Source: Candidatus Gastranaerophilales bacterium
GTDB lineage: Bacteria; Cyanobacteriota; Vampirovibrionia; Gastranaerophilales; Gastranaerophilaceae
Direction: 5' to 3'
Length of the DNA: 64,000 bases
Assembly: GCA_944325885.1 (NCBI GenBank)
Contig: CALVBT010000002.1
Location: 1-64,000, forward strand
Position 1 is the stretch's first letter. Each line of letters opens with the position of its first letter. The notes below the pieces were generated by a model. The model searched no databases, was not told where the DNA came from, and worked only from the letters and a program-made list of their open reading frames with translations. Shown one piece after another: positions 43,115 to 51,238 of the stretch. A program made the translations under genes and the position numbers.

Positions 43115-44290
43115 ATGAATATAAACGAGAATTATACAAAACTTGAAGAGAGCTATTTATTCTCTACTGTAGCAAAAAAGGTAAGTGAATTTGCTGAAAA
43201 AAATCCTGATAAAAAGATAATAAAACTGGGTATCGGCGATGTTACACTGCCGTTGTGCAGCGTAGTCGTTGATGCTTTGCACAAAGCTGTCGATGAAATG
43301 GGTGTGCAGGCTACTTTTAGAGGTTACGGGCCGGAGCAGGGCTATGACTTTTTAAGAGAGGCTGTAAAAAATTATTATAAAACTCATAACGTAGAACTGG
43401 ATATGGACGAGATTTTTATATCTGACGGTGCAAAAAGCGACCTCGGCAATATTCTGGATTTGTTTGCCGGTGACAATACAGTGCTTGTGCCTGACCCTGT
43501 GTATCCTGTTTATGTAGATACAAATGTTATGGCAGGCAGAAAAGTTATTTTTGCTAATGCAAATCAGGACAATGAATTTTTGCCGCTGCCGGATGAATCA
43601 CAAAAGGCTGATATTATTTATATCTGCTCTCCTAACAATCCGACAGGTGCTGTGTACAACAAAGAACAGCTCAAAAAATGGGTTGATTATGCAAAATCTA
43701 TGAATGCAATAATTCTTTTTGATGCCGCTTATGAATGCTTTATTTCTGATGACAGTCTGCCAAAAAGCATTTTTGAAATAGAAGGTGCAAAAGATTGTGC
43801 TATAGAATTTTGTTCACTGTCAAAGACAGCAGGCTTTACCGGCACAAGATGCGGTTATACTGTCGTTCCTAAAGCACTGGGCAAACTCAATAAATTCTGG
43901 CTTCGCCGTCAGACTACAAAATTTAACGGTGTACCTTATATTGTACAAAGAGGTGCTGCTGCTGTATTTTCTGAGGAAGGTCAAAAGGAAATTAAGGAAA
44001 ATATCAATTATTATAAGGAAAATGCTAGAGTCATCTCTGATACTCTTACAAAATGCGGTATCTGGCATGTGGGTGGAAAACATTCTCCTTATATCTGGCT
44101 AAAATGTCCGAATAATATGACTTCTTGGGATTTCTTTGATTATTTGTTAGAAAATATTCAGGTAGTCGGCACTCCGGGGGCAGGATTCGGCAAAAACGGC
44201 GAGGGGTATTTCCGTTTGACATCTTTCGGGTCAAAAGAAAATACTCAGGAAGCTATGCAGCGTTTTGAGATGCTTTTTGGTACAAAGTAA
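43115..44290 (+). CDS. dapL: LL-diaminopimelate aminotransferase
   Basis: A 391-residue PLP enzyme of the class I/II aminotransferase fold that makes LL-diaminopimelate directly from tetrahydrodipicolinate, for lysine and peptidoglycan. NENYTKLEESYLFSTVAKKV, IIKLGIGDVTLPL, TFRGYGPEQGYDFLREAV and the PLP lysine in FCSLSKTAGFTGTRCGY are typical of DapL. CSPNNPTGAVY and YIWLKCPNN follow. DapL is the route of plants, cyanobacteria, chlamydiae and some anaerobes, in line with the suggested lineage. SD GAAGAGGAAG. Confidence 0.96.
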   Translation: MNINENYTKLEESYLFSTVAKKVSEFAEKNPDKKIIKLGIGDVTLPLCSVVVDALHKAVDEMGVQATFRGYGPEQGYDFLREAVKNYYKTHNVELDMDEIFISDGAKSDLGNILDLFAGDNTVLVPDPVYPVYVDTNVMAGRKVIFANANQDNEFLPLPDESQKADIIYICSPNNPTGAVYNKEQLKKWVDYAKSMNAIILFDAAYECFISDDSLPKSIFEIEGAKDCAIEFCSLSKTAGFTGTRCGYTVVPKALGKLNKFWLRRQTTKFNGVPYIVQRGAAAVFSEEGQKEIKENINYYKENARVISDTLTKCGIWHVGGKHSPYIWLKCPNNMTSWDFFDYLLENIQVVGTPGAGFGKNGEGYFRLTSFGSKENTQEAMQRFEMLFGTK

Positions 44291-44368
44291 AGACAGCCTA
44301 TTCGGCAAACATTTTGACTATTCTATAAAGAAGTTGTTTTTTAACAAAGACTAGCTCTTGTTTTTATT

Positions 44369-44400
44369 ATCATTCATAATGATTTTGCTATATATATAAT
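44369..44400 (+). promoter_or_regulatory. Fur-like palindrome and -10 box before feoAB
   Basis: ATCATT-CAT-AATGAT (44369-44383) is a perfect inverted repeat resembling the core of iron-regulator boxes; TATAAT follows at 44395-44400. Which metalloregulator binds cannot be told from sequence. Confidence 0.55.
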
Positions 44401-44445
44401 AATTATTGTAAAATATTGTCAGAATGATATTAATTGGAGATTTGT

Positions 44446-46821
44446 GTGGATAGTACGGTAAATGTAATAACTCTGGATAAGCTGGAAACAGGCAAAGACG
44501 CTATAGTGCAGTCTATAAATTGTGAAGATATTGCACTGCGCAAACATATCATTGATATGGGGCTGACTCCGGGGGTGGAAGTTACTCTGATAAAAACCGC
44601 ACCAATGGGCGACCCTCTGGAAATCAGGCTCCGTGGCTATGAATTGACCTTGAGAAAAGCCGATGCCTCAAAAATCGTTGTAACAGATATACATGATACA
44701 AATACATGTCCCAGAATTAACAGCAGATTCCAGAATATAGAACACTCAAAACTCGGCGAAACACGCACCTATCCAACACGAAAATTGTCCAATGCAATTT
44801 TTAAAACAAAACTCAGATTTGCTTTGGCTGGAAACCAGAATTGCGGCAAAACTACTCTTTTCAACAAACTGACAGGCTCTCACCAGCATGTGGGGAATTT
44901 CCCCGGCGTTACTGTTGATAGGACAGAGGGCTTTGTTAACGGCAACAAAAACTATATCATTACTGATTTGCCGGGGATTTATTCGCTTTCGCCATACAGC
45001 AGCGAAGAAATTATCACAAGAAATTTTATATTAAACGAAAAACCTGACGGCATTATCAATATTATTGATGCAACGAATATTGAAAGAAATCTGCTTTTGA
45101 CAATGCAGTTGATAGAGCTGGATGTGCCGATGGTAATTGCTCTAAATATGATGGATGAAGTTGAAGCCTCAGGCGGTGCAATAGATATAAACGGGCTGGA
45201 AGCTGCATTGGGCGTGCCTGTTGTTCCGATTTCCGCTTCCAAAGGGCAGGGGATAGAAGAACTCGTAGAGCATGCGATAAATGTCGCAAAATACAATGAG
45301 CATCCGGGTCGTCTGGATTTTTGCGATGCAAATGTCGAAAACGAAAAAAGCGTACACAAATGCATCCATTCTCTTATTCACCTTATAGAAGACGAGGCAA
45401 AGTTTAATAATATCCCTGTGCGTTTTGCTGCAACAAAATTGGCAGAGGATGACTCTTTGATAAAACAAACTTTTAACTTTGATAACAACAAGCTCGCTAC
45501 AATTGAAAAAATTGTTTGCGAAATGGAAAAAGAAAGAGGGCTGGATAGACAGGCAGCTATTGCAGATTCGAGATTTTCGTTTATAGAGAGGCTGTGTGCC
45601 AATTTTGTACAAAAAGAAGAAGAATCTCCATCACGCAGAATAACAAACAACATCGATAAAATTTTGACAGGAAAATACACTGCGTTTGTTGCATTTTTGC
45701 TGATAATGTCTTTGATTTTTTATTTTACATTCGGGCCTGTTGGTACTTTCCTTTCTGATTTGATGGAATATGTAATAGATTATGGCACTGATTTTGTCAA
45801 TTATATGCTTACAGCATACGGATTGAACCCTGTTGTTAAATCATTGATTATAGACGGTATTTTTGCTGGGGTTGGCAGTGTTTTGAGCTTTTTGCCGGTT
45901 ATTGTTGTTTTGTTTTTCTTTTTATCAATACTGGAAGATACCGGCTATATGGCAAGAGTGGCCTTTGTTATGGATAAATTGCTTCGAAAAATCGGGCTTT
46001 CCGGAAGAAGTTTTGTTCCTATGCTGATAGGATTCGGGTGTTCTGTACCTGCTATTATGGCTACAAGGACGCTGCCATCAGAACGTGACAGAAAAATGAC
46101 AATATTTTTGACTCCGTTTATGAGTTGTTCCGCAAAATTGCCTATATATGCTCTGTTTACCGCTGCGTTTTTTAAAGAAAATCAGGTGCAGGTTATACTG
46201 GGGCTGTATTTGCTTGGTATATTTGTTGGGATTATTTTTGCTTTTATACTGAAGCTTTTTGTTTTTAAGGGTGAGCCTGTTCCTTTTGTTATGGAACTGC
46301 CAAATTACAGATTCCCAAGCCCTATAAATGTTTACAGACTGATTATGGTCAAGGCAAAAGACTTTGCGACAAAAGCATTTACAATAATTTTCTGGGCAAC
46401 TATTGCTGTGTGGTTTTTACAAAACTTTGATGCAAAATTGAATATGGTGCAGAATTCGGCAGGGAGTTTGCTCGCTGTACTTGGTAATTTTCTTGTTCCT
46501 GTTTTTGAACCGCTTGGTATCAGTGATTGGCGTGTTACAACAGCATTTATTACCGGTTTTATGGCAAAAGAAAGTGTGGTCAGCACATTGAGCGTGCTCT
46601 TGGGCGGTGATGTGGAAAAACTGCCGTTGCTGTTTACAAACCTTACTGCGTTTGTGTTTCTTGTTTTTTCATTGCTTTATACACCGTGTGTGGCAACAAT
46701 AGCAATGGTGAAAAGAGAACTCGGTTTGCGGTATGCATTTTTAGTCATTTTGCTGCAGTGTTCTATCGCATGGCTTGTTGCTCTTGTGATTTATCATATC
46801 GGCAGGGCTTTTTGCGGATAA
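44446..46821 (+). CDS. feoB: FeoA-FeoB fusion, ferrous iron transporter
   Basis: A 791-residue inner-membrane Fe(II) importer. The GTG at 44446 is the likely start, with GGAG 6 bases upstream. Residues about 10-78 are a FeoA (SH3-like) domain (LETGKDAIVQSINCEDIALRKHIIDMGLTPGVEVTLIKTAPMGDPLEIRLRGYELTLRKADA). A short linker leads to the G-protein domain: G1 GNQNCGKTTLF, G2 in NFPGVTVDRTEG, G3 DLPGIYSL, G4 NMMDE. The membrane part has both Gate boxes (CSVPAIMATRTLP; ITGFMAKESVVSTLSVLLGG). FeoA and FeoB are usually separate; fusions occur in some anaerobes. Confidence 0.96.
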   Translation: MDSTVNVITLDKLETGKDAIVQSINCEDIALRKHIIDMGLTPGVEVTLIKTAPMGDPLEIRLRGYELTLRKADASKIVVTDIHDTNTCPRINSRFQNIEHSKLGETRTYPTRKLSNAIFKTKLRFALAGNQNCGKTTLFNKLTGSHQHVGNFPGVTVDRTEGFVNGNKNYIITDLPGIYSLSPYSSEEIITRNFILNEKPDGIINIIDATNIERNLLLTMQLIELDVPMVIALNMMDEVEASGGAIDINGLEAALGVPVVPISASKGQGIEELVEHAINVAKYNEHPGRLDFCDANVENEKSVHKCIHSLIHLIEDEAKFNNIPVRFAATKLAEDDSLIKQTFNFDNNKLATIEKIVCEMEKERGLDRQAAIADSRFSFIERLCANFVQKEEESPSRRITNNIDKILTGKYTAFVAFLLIMSLIFYFTFGPVGTFLSDLMEYVIDYGTDFVNYMLTAYGLNPVVKSLIIDGIFAGVGSVLSFLPVIVVLFFFLSILEDTGYMARVAFVMDKLLRKIGLSGRSFVPMLIGFGCSVPAIMATRTLPSERDRKMTIFLTPFMSCSAKLPIYALFTAAFFKENQVQVILGLYLLGIFVGIIFAFILKLFVFKGEPVPFVMELPNYRFPSPINVYRLIMVKAKDFATKAFTIIFWATIAVWFLQNFDAKLNMVQNSAGSLLAVLGNFLVPVFEPLGISDWRVTTAFITGFMAKESVVSTLSVLLGGDVEKLPLLFTNLTAFVFLVFSLLYTPCVATIAMVKRELGLRYAFLVILLQCSIAWLVALVIYHIGRAFCG

Positions 46822-46840
46822 TATGTCTGAGGCGGCTTCG

Positions 46841-46988
46841 CTTGTAGAAGTGTACACGGAGTGCGAGTGACGCCAAGTCTAGCATTTTGCGGAAGTGACC
46901 CCATGCACTTGTTGCCTGTGCCGGACTTGTTTAACAAAACGGACTTGCCAAATGCACAGGTTCTACAAGTAGTCGGAGTCAGTTGACT
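46841..46988. other. Structured, GC-richer intergenic element
   Basis: CTTGTAGAA (46841-46849) pairs with TTCTACAAG (46961-46969), and CCTGTGC (46914-46920) with GCACAGG (46954-46960). A perfect palindrome AGTCA-GT-TGACT lies at 46977-46988. The piece is clearly richer in G+C than the genes around it and contains no reading frame of note. CGAGTGACGCCA (46864-46875) is echoed at positions 4-14 of the window. Candidate structured RNA or repeat family. Confidence 0.45.
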
Positions 46989-46997
46989 ATATGAAAT

Positions 46998-48406
46998 TTA
47001 TTGATAAAACCTCAGCACAATGCTGACAAGCCCCGTGAATAGTATGAGGTTTATTATGCAGATGTTAATATACGGCAGTAGGTTTGTTTTTAATGCCGGC
47101 AGTTTGTTGTTGTGTAAGGTAAGAAACAGCACCGGTGCTATTGGTATATAGTATCTGCCAAAATGACAGATGAGCTTTCCTGTATGGCTTATTCCAAATA
47201 CAAGAAAAAGAATTGTACAAAGAAAAATCGTGTAAGTAATATAGATAAAAATGAAAGATAATTTGTCTGTTAGACTAAAAATTGTTGTTTTCAAATCTGT
47301 TTTTAAATTGCATAATGCAAAAGATATGAGTACAAAATAGTATAAATAACCGGCAATAGCAGGGATTCTGCATTCTCCCCAGCCAAAAAGGCCTATAAAT
47401 CCGACCAGAAAGTATTTCATTTCTACAATCAGGGTATACAACATTGCTTTTATGAAAATTGTCGGGTTGTGAAACAGTGTGTAAAAATACATATTTTGTG
47501 CAAACACGTCATCAGAGGCTTTTATCAACAGTCTTGTGTATAGATAATAGCCTGCTGTAATGTATATTGTCATTAAAAGTATTATTGAAAAAATTGTGTA
47601 TTGTTGTTTTTTGTTTTTAAATTTGTGCGAAGGAATTAAAAAGAAAAGAAAAATCATCGGCGCATAAGCAAATTTGCAGATAAGAAAACAGGTTAATACC
47701 AGAATATAGAGCGCAGTTTGTTTTGTTGTTATTTGTTTTACCTTTTCATCAAAGGCCAGATACAGCGTGAATGCAGCAAAAATAAACCCGAAACCGATTG
47801 TTATTCCGTCAGTATTTACTGTAGAGGCCTGATATATGGAAGTTGGCATTAGTGCAAGTGCAGCAAAGAGCCATTTTTTTGTCGGGGTTAGGGTTATTGC
47901 GGTATAAATAAGAGCCGTGTATGTAATCAAAGAAACAATCCTCAGAATATACAGCATTATACCTGGGTTTATGTTGGCTATTGTCATCAGTTTCATCAAA
48001 ATTACTGACGGAAGATAGGACAATACTGTGTATGAAGGCACAGGAAATGTATTAAAAACTTTGTTGCCTTTTTCCAGCGGATAACTCAAAATTTCTTTTG
48101 TGTTATCAAAACTTGTTTTTACGCCCTGTGTGCCTCTCAGGTTGATGTTTTTGTATCCTGCTTTTACCATTCCAAACGGTATGTATTCACCGGATTGGTT
48201 TAGTATTTTTCCTGTCGGGACACCGAGCAGGACATCAGAGGTCAAAACAGAATTGCCAAAGCTGCCTTCTGACAGCATATAAATTTTCCAAAAATGGCTT
48301 ATTTCATCTGCAGCAGTAAACGGCGGAGATAATAAAGCATACAAAAAGCCCCAGAATAGACAAATAATAACAAAAATTTTGCTTGGATTGATTTCTGATT
48401 TTGTCA
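46998..48406 (-). CDS. DUF2142-like multi-pass membrane protein
   Basis: A 469-residue protein from the ATG at 48406 (a TTG eight codons earlier is possible). About twelve membrane helices. The N-terminal FWGFLYALLSPPFTAADEISHFWKIYMLSEG fits the DUF2142 family, where PPDExxHF is an acidic box like that of GT-C fold glycosyltransferases. Proteins of this type are thought to act in surface polysaccharide or lipid-linked sugar assembly. The periplasmic loop at residues about 50-110 is long. It is followed by the acyltransferase gene on the same strand upstream (42 bases). Confidence 0.75.
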
Positions 48407-48447
48407 TAACCGAAAAATAATATTGTGCCAAATTATTTTAGCATAAA

Positions 48448-49566
48448 TTAAGCGTCTATCATACTTAATGTGATACTTTCTTCCAGTTTTGAACAGAGAA
48501 GTTTTGTTATATTTGAGATAGTTTTTTTAGAGTCTGCTTTTCCGAGCGGGATTTTTTCTTCTGAATTTTTTATATAAAATATTTCGTCATTTATTTTGTT
48601 AAAATTTAGACTTTCGCCAATATGGATGGAACCCATACTGTTTTTTGTTTCTTTATAAGACAGCCCGAGCGGTACGACTTTTACCTCATCTTTTGAGTCC
48701 AGAATATTTTTGACTATTCTTGATACACCGGGTTGGAATTTTTCTTGAAGTGTTTTGTTTTTGTAGACAGAATTGTTTCCCTCAGGGAAAATAAACAGGT
48801 TGCATTTTTGGTTAATAAATCTGAGTATTATTGATTTTACAGGCACTACATTGTTGTCAAATTTTCGCTCTACCATGTTTGCGTCAACAGGAATGAGTCC
48901 CATTTTTTCGTACAGGTTGCGGAATTTTGAGCCGGCAATTTTCATAAAATTTTTGCTCACCAGTATATTGGGCCTCGGGCAGTCGTTTTGTTTCCCGAAG
49001 GCTGTATAGGCATAATTAAGAAATGAGTTAAAAATCGGGTAGATAAATTTGTCACGTTCAGGGTTGTCGTGGTTTAGTATAAATATTACGGATTCTCCTG
49101 ATTGTGCTATTTTTTCGATTCTTTCGTCTTCTATGTTCATATTAATAAATTTGTTGTGAACGGAGTTTCCTATTTTTGCCCACTCTTCAATATACTGAGG
49201 AGATGCAGGCGTCATTTTTTTTATCATACTCAATGATTTGTAAAAGGATTTTGCGTGGCCGAGTATAAGAATTTTGCTGGCAACAGCGCGCAATTTGTTC
49301 GCTGCAACAAAGCTCTTTCTCAGCAGTTTCCTTTTTAGCCTTGAATTATCGGGTTTTTCCTGCTCTTTTCGGATTCTGTTTTTTATCTTTATAGAAAGCT
49401 CATCCAGATTTTTTTTAGACTTGGATTCTTTATAAAAAAAATCCATGGGGCTTGCGCTATACAGTATGTCTGTCTTTTGCGGTAAGTTTAAAAGCCCTTT
49501 GTCAGAAAGTTTTATGCGTATGCCAAAGCTTATCTTGCTGTTTGTGTTGGTGTAATTGTTATACAT
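48448..49566 (-). CDS. PlsC-like acyltransferase with N-terminal SFGI motif
   Basis: A 372-residue protein. VIFILNHDNPERDKF resembles acyltransferase motif I, but the spacing is H166-x5-D172 instead of H-x4-D. LFIFPEGNNSVYKNK is motif III (FPEG), and VKVVPLGLSYKE motif IV with its proline. So it probably belongs to the lysophosphatidate acyltransferase superfamily, with one extra residue in the active-site loop. The first 20 residues hold KISFGIRIKL (F14-G15-I16), the shared motif, and are followed by a basic helical region and no membrane segment. Confidence 0.72.
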   Translation of the reverse strand: MYNNYTNTNSKISFGIRIKLSDKGLLNLPQKTDILYSASPMDFFYKESKSKKNLDELSIKIKNRIRKEQEKPDNSRLKRKLLRKSFVAANKLRAVASKILILGHAKSFYKSLSMIKKMTPASPQYIEEWAKIGNSVHNKFINMNIEDERIEKIAQSGESVIFILNHDNPERDKFIYPIFNSFLNYAYTAFGKQNDCPRPNILVSKNFMKIAGSKFRNLYEKMGLIPVDANMVERKFDNNVVPVKSIILRFINQKCNLFIFPEGNNSVYKNKTLQEKFQPGVSRIVKNILDSKDEVKVVPLGLSYKETKNSMGSIHIGESLNFNKINDEIFYIKNSEEKIPLGKADSKKTISNITKLLCSKLEESITLSMIDA

Positions 49567-49608
49567 ATTTCAGATAAACCGTGTAAAAAATTTTTTTGCT
49601 AGCAAAAG

Positions 49609-51120
49609 TTATTTTATTAAATTAAGATATTTTGCTTTTGATACGGTTTCGTCTATTGGCTCTGAAAAGTCTGTAAAATCTACTCTCAGCAATCTTTTGT
49701 AGAAATCTTCTTTTGTTATTTTTTTTGTTTCTGTTGTGTCGTATGGATCAATCAGGTATACATAATCTTTGTCCTGTGACTTAAATACATAAGCGTGACC
49801 TAGAGAAGATGAGTTTTCTTCTGATAGTGAGAGTATCAGAAGGTTGTTCGGGTTTTCCAAATGTTTGTTAACAGTAGCTTCGTCGAGTTTACCCTGTTTT
49901 AATTTATTATTTTCAAGGTAGTAGTTGTTATTCTGAGTCGATGTCAAAGAGGTAACTTTTTTGCCTGTTAATACCTCTATTGCATTTCTTGGCACTCCTG
50001 CAAACAGGTAATTTTCTTCGGTGTACATATTGAGAAAATACATACTTAAAAAGTTGTTGGATGAAATATTATTATTTTCAATATTTTCTTTTCTGAATTT
50101 TTCAAAAGCTATTTCTACAGCGATAGTATCAATATCGCCGGTTGCATATTTTTGAGTCTTTATTGCGGACTCTAGTTCTTGTCTTGTTATTGTATATTCT
50201 TTTTGCGGGCCTTTTAGCGTTACTGTTGTATTTCCGTTGTCATCAACTTTTATAAGGTCTTTAAAGATAGCATTATTATGCGTTGTTATGCCGTATAATG
50301 ATGATAACAACCAGCAATCATCTTTCTTGCCTTGTTTTATATTTGAAATATTACCATCCGGTGCTTCTTTTAATAGTTTTTCTTCTTCAATCTTCGGCCC
50401 GAATGCTTCAAAGGTCTTTGTTTCTTTATTCCATTTGTAATAGACTCCGGATATTTTATCGTCACTGTAAATCCCGGGAGTTTTTAGTTCTATATAGCCA
50501 TTTTTATTTGCAGTGAATTTTTCTTCAGTAGTCGGTCTATTAAGAAAATCAAAATACTTGTCACCTTTTTTGTAGTAAGAACCTTGTGTTACGTCGTCAA
50601 TATCTGATTTTACAAATGAATTTGTTTTGTCATCCCAGATTTTGTAGCAGTTATCGTTTTTGTCTAAAAATACAAATTTTTTGCCTGTCTTTTCCAGTCC
50701 ATAGACAGATGCCATTACATTTGGTAAATTGTAGCCGATTTCTTTTTGCGGCTGCAAAGAGTTGTATTCATTTTTGACTATTAATTCGCCGTCAGGTGCT
50801 AAGAAGGAGCCTTTTTTTGTTTGGCAATAGCCTGTTTTTAGTACTTCTTTTATGTCTTTTGCTTTTTCAAATTTATTTTTGTCCGCATTCCATCTGTAAT
50901 AGGTGTTTTTTTCTTTGCTGTAATATATATTAGAGTTGGCTGTTTTTAAAAGGTTGTTCAGCTTTGCAAGAGTTTCTTTATTTTCGGATTCAGAATTTTC
51001 CTCGCTTATGTTTTGAATATCTATTCCCCAGCAGGATATATCCGCATCATTTTTCATTGTTAATGCAGCTGTAGCGGAATAGTTTGTTTTTTGAGTTGTA
51101 TTAAGGCTTTTTATTTCCAT
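49609..51120 (-). CDS. Calpain-like cysteine protease with repeated beta modules
   Basis: A 503-residue protein; the ATG at 51120 follows AGGGTG. The catalytic triad of papain-fold calpains is visible: C269 in IKQGKKDDCWLLSSL (calpains: QGxxGDCWLLAA), H442 in LGHAYVF, and D458 in LIDPYDTTE where calpains have asparagine in NPWG. The N-terminal 245 residues have three modules of the pattern YYxWNxxxxxFxxxxxI (about residues 66-92, 148-176, 218-240), which look like small beta repeats. No signal peptide. Next to it on the same strand lies a second calpain-like gene. Confidence 0.78.
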   Translation of the reverse strand: MEIKSLNTTQKTNYSATAALTMKNDADISCWGIDIQNISEENSESENKETLAKLNNLLKTANSNIYYSKEKNTYYRWNADKNKFEKAKDIKEVLKTGYCQTKKGSFLAPDGELIVKNEYNSLQPQKEIGYNLPNVMASVYGLEKTGKKFVFLDKNDNCYKIWDDKTNSFVKSDIDDVTQGSYYKKGDKYFDFLNRPTTEEKFTANKNGYIELKTPGIYSDDKISGVYYKWNKETKTFEAFGPKIEEEKLLKEAPDGNISNIKQGKKDDCWLLSSLYGITTHNNAIFKDLIKVDDNGNTTVTLKGPQKEYTITRQELESAIKTQKYATGDIDTIAVEIAFEKFRKENIENNNISSNNFLSMYFLNMYTEENYLFAGVPRNAIEVLTGKKVTSLTSTQNNNYYLENNKLKQGKLDEATVNKHLENPNNLLILSLSEENSSSLGHAYVFKSQDKDYVYLIDPYDTTETKKITKEDFYKRLLRVDFTDFSEPIDETVSKAKYLNLIK

Positions 51121-51238
51121 AAACACACCCTGTCATTTCATCTTATTTATATAAAAATTTTTTTAACCTTAAAAATTCAAGCTGTATAAAAATGTTTACA
51201 TATTTTTATCTTTATTTAGTTTGGATATAAAAAGGGTT

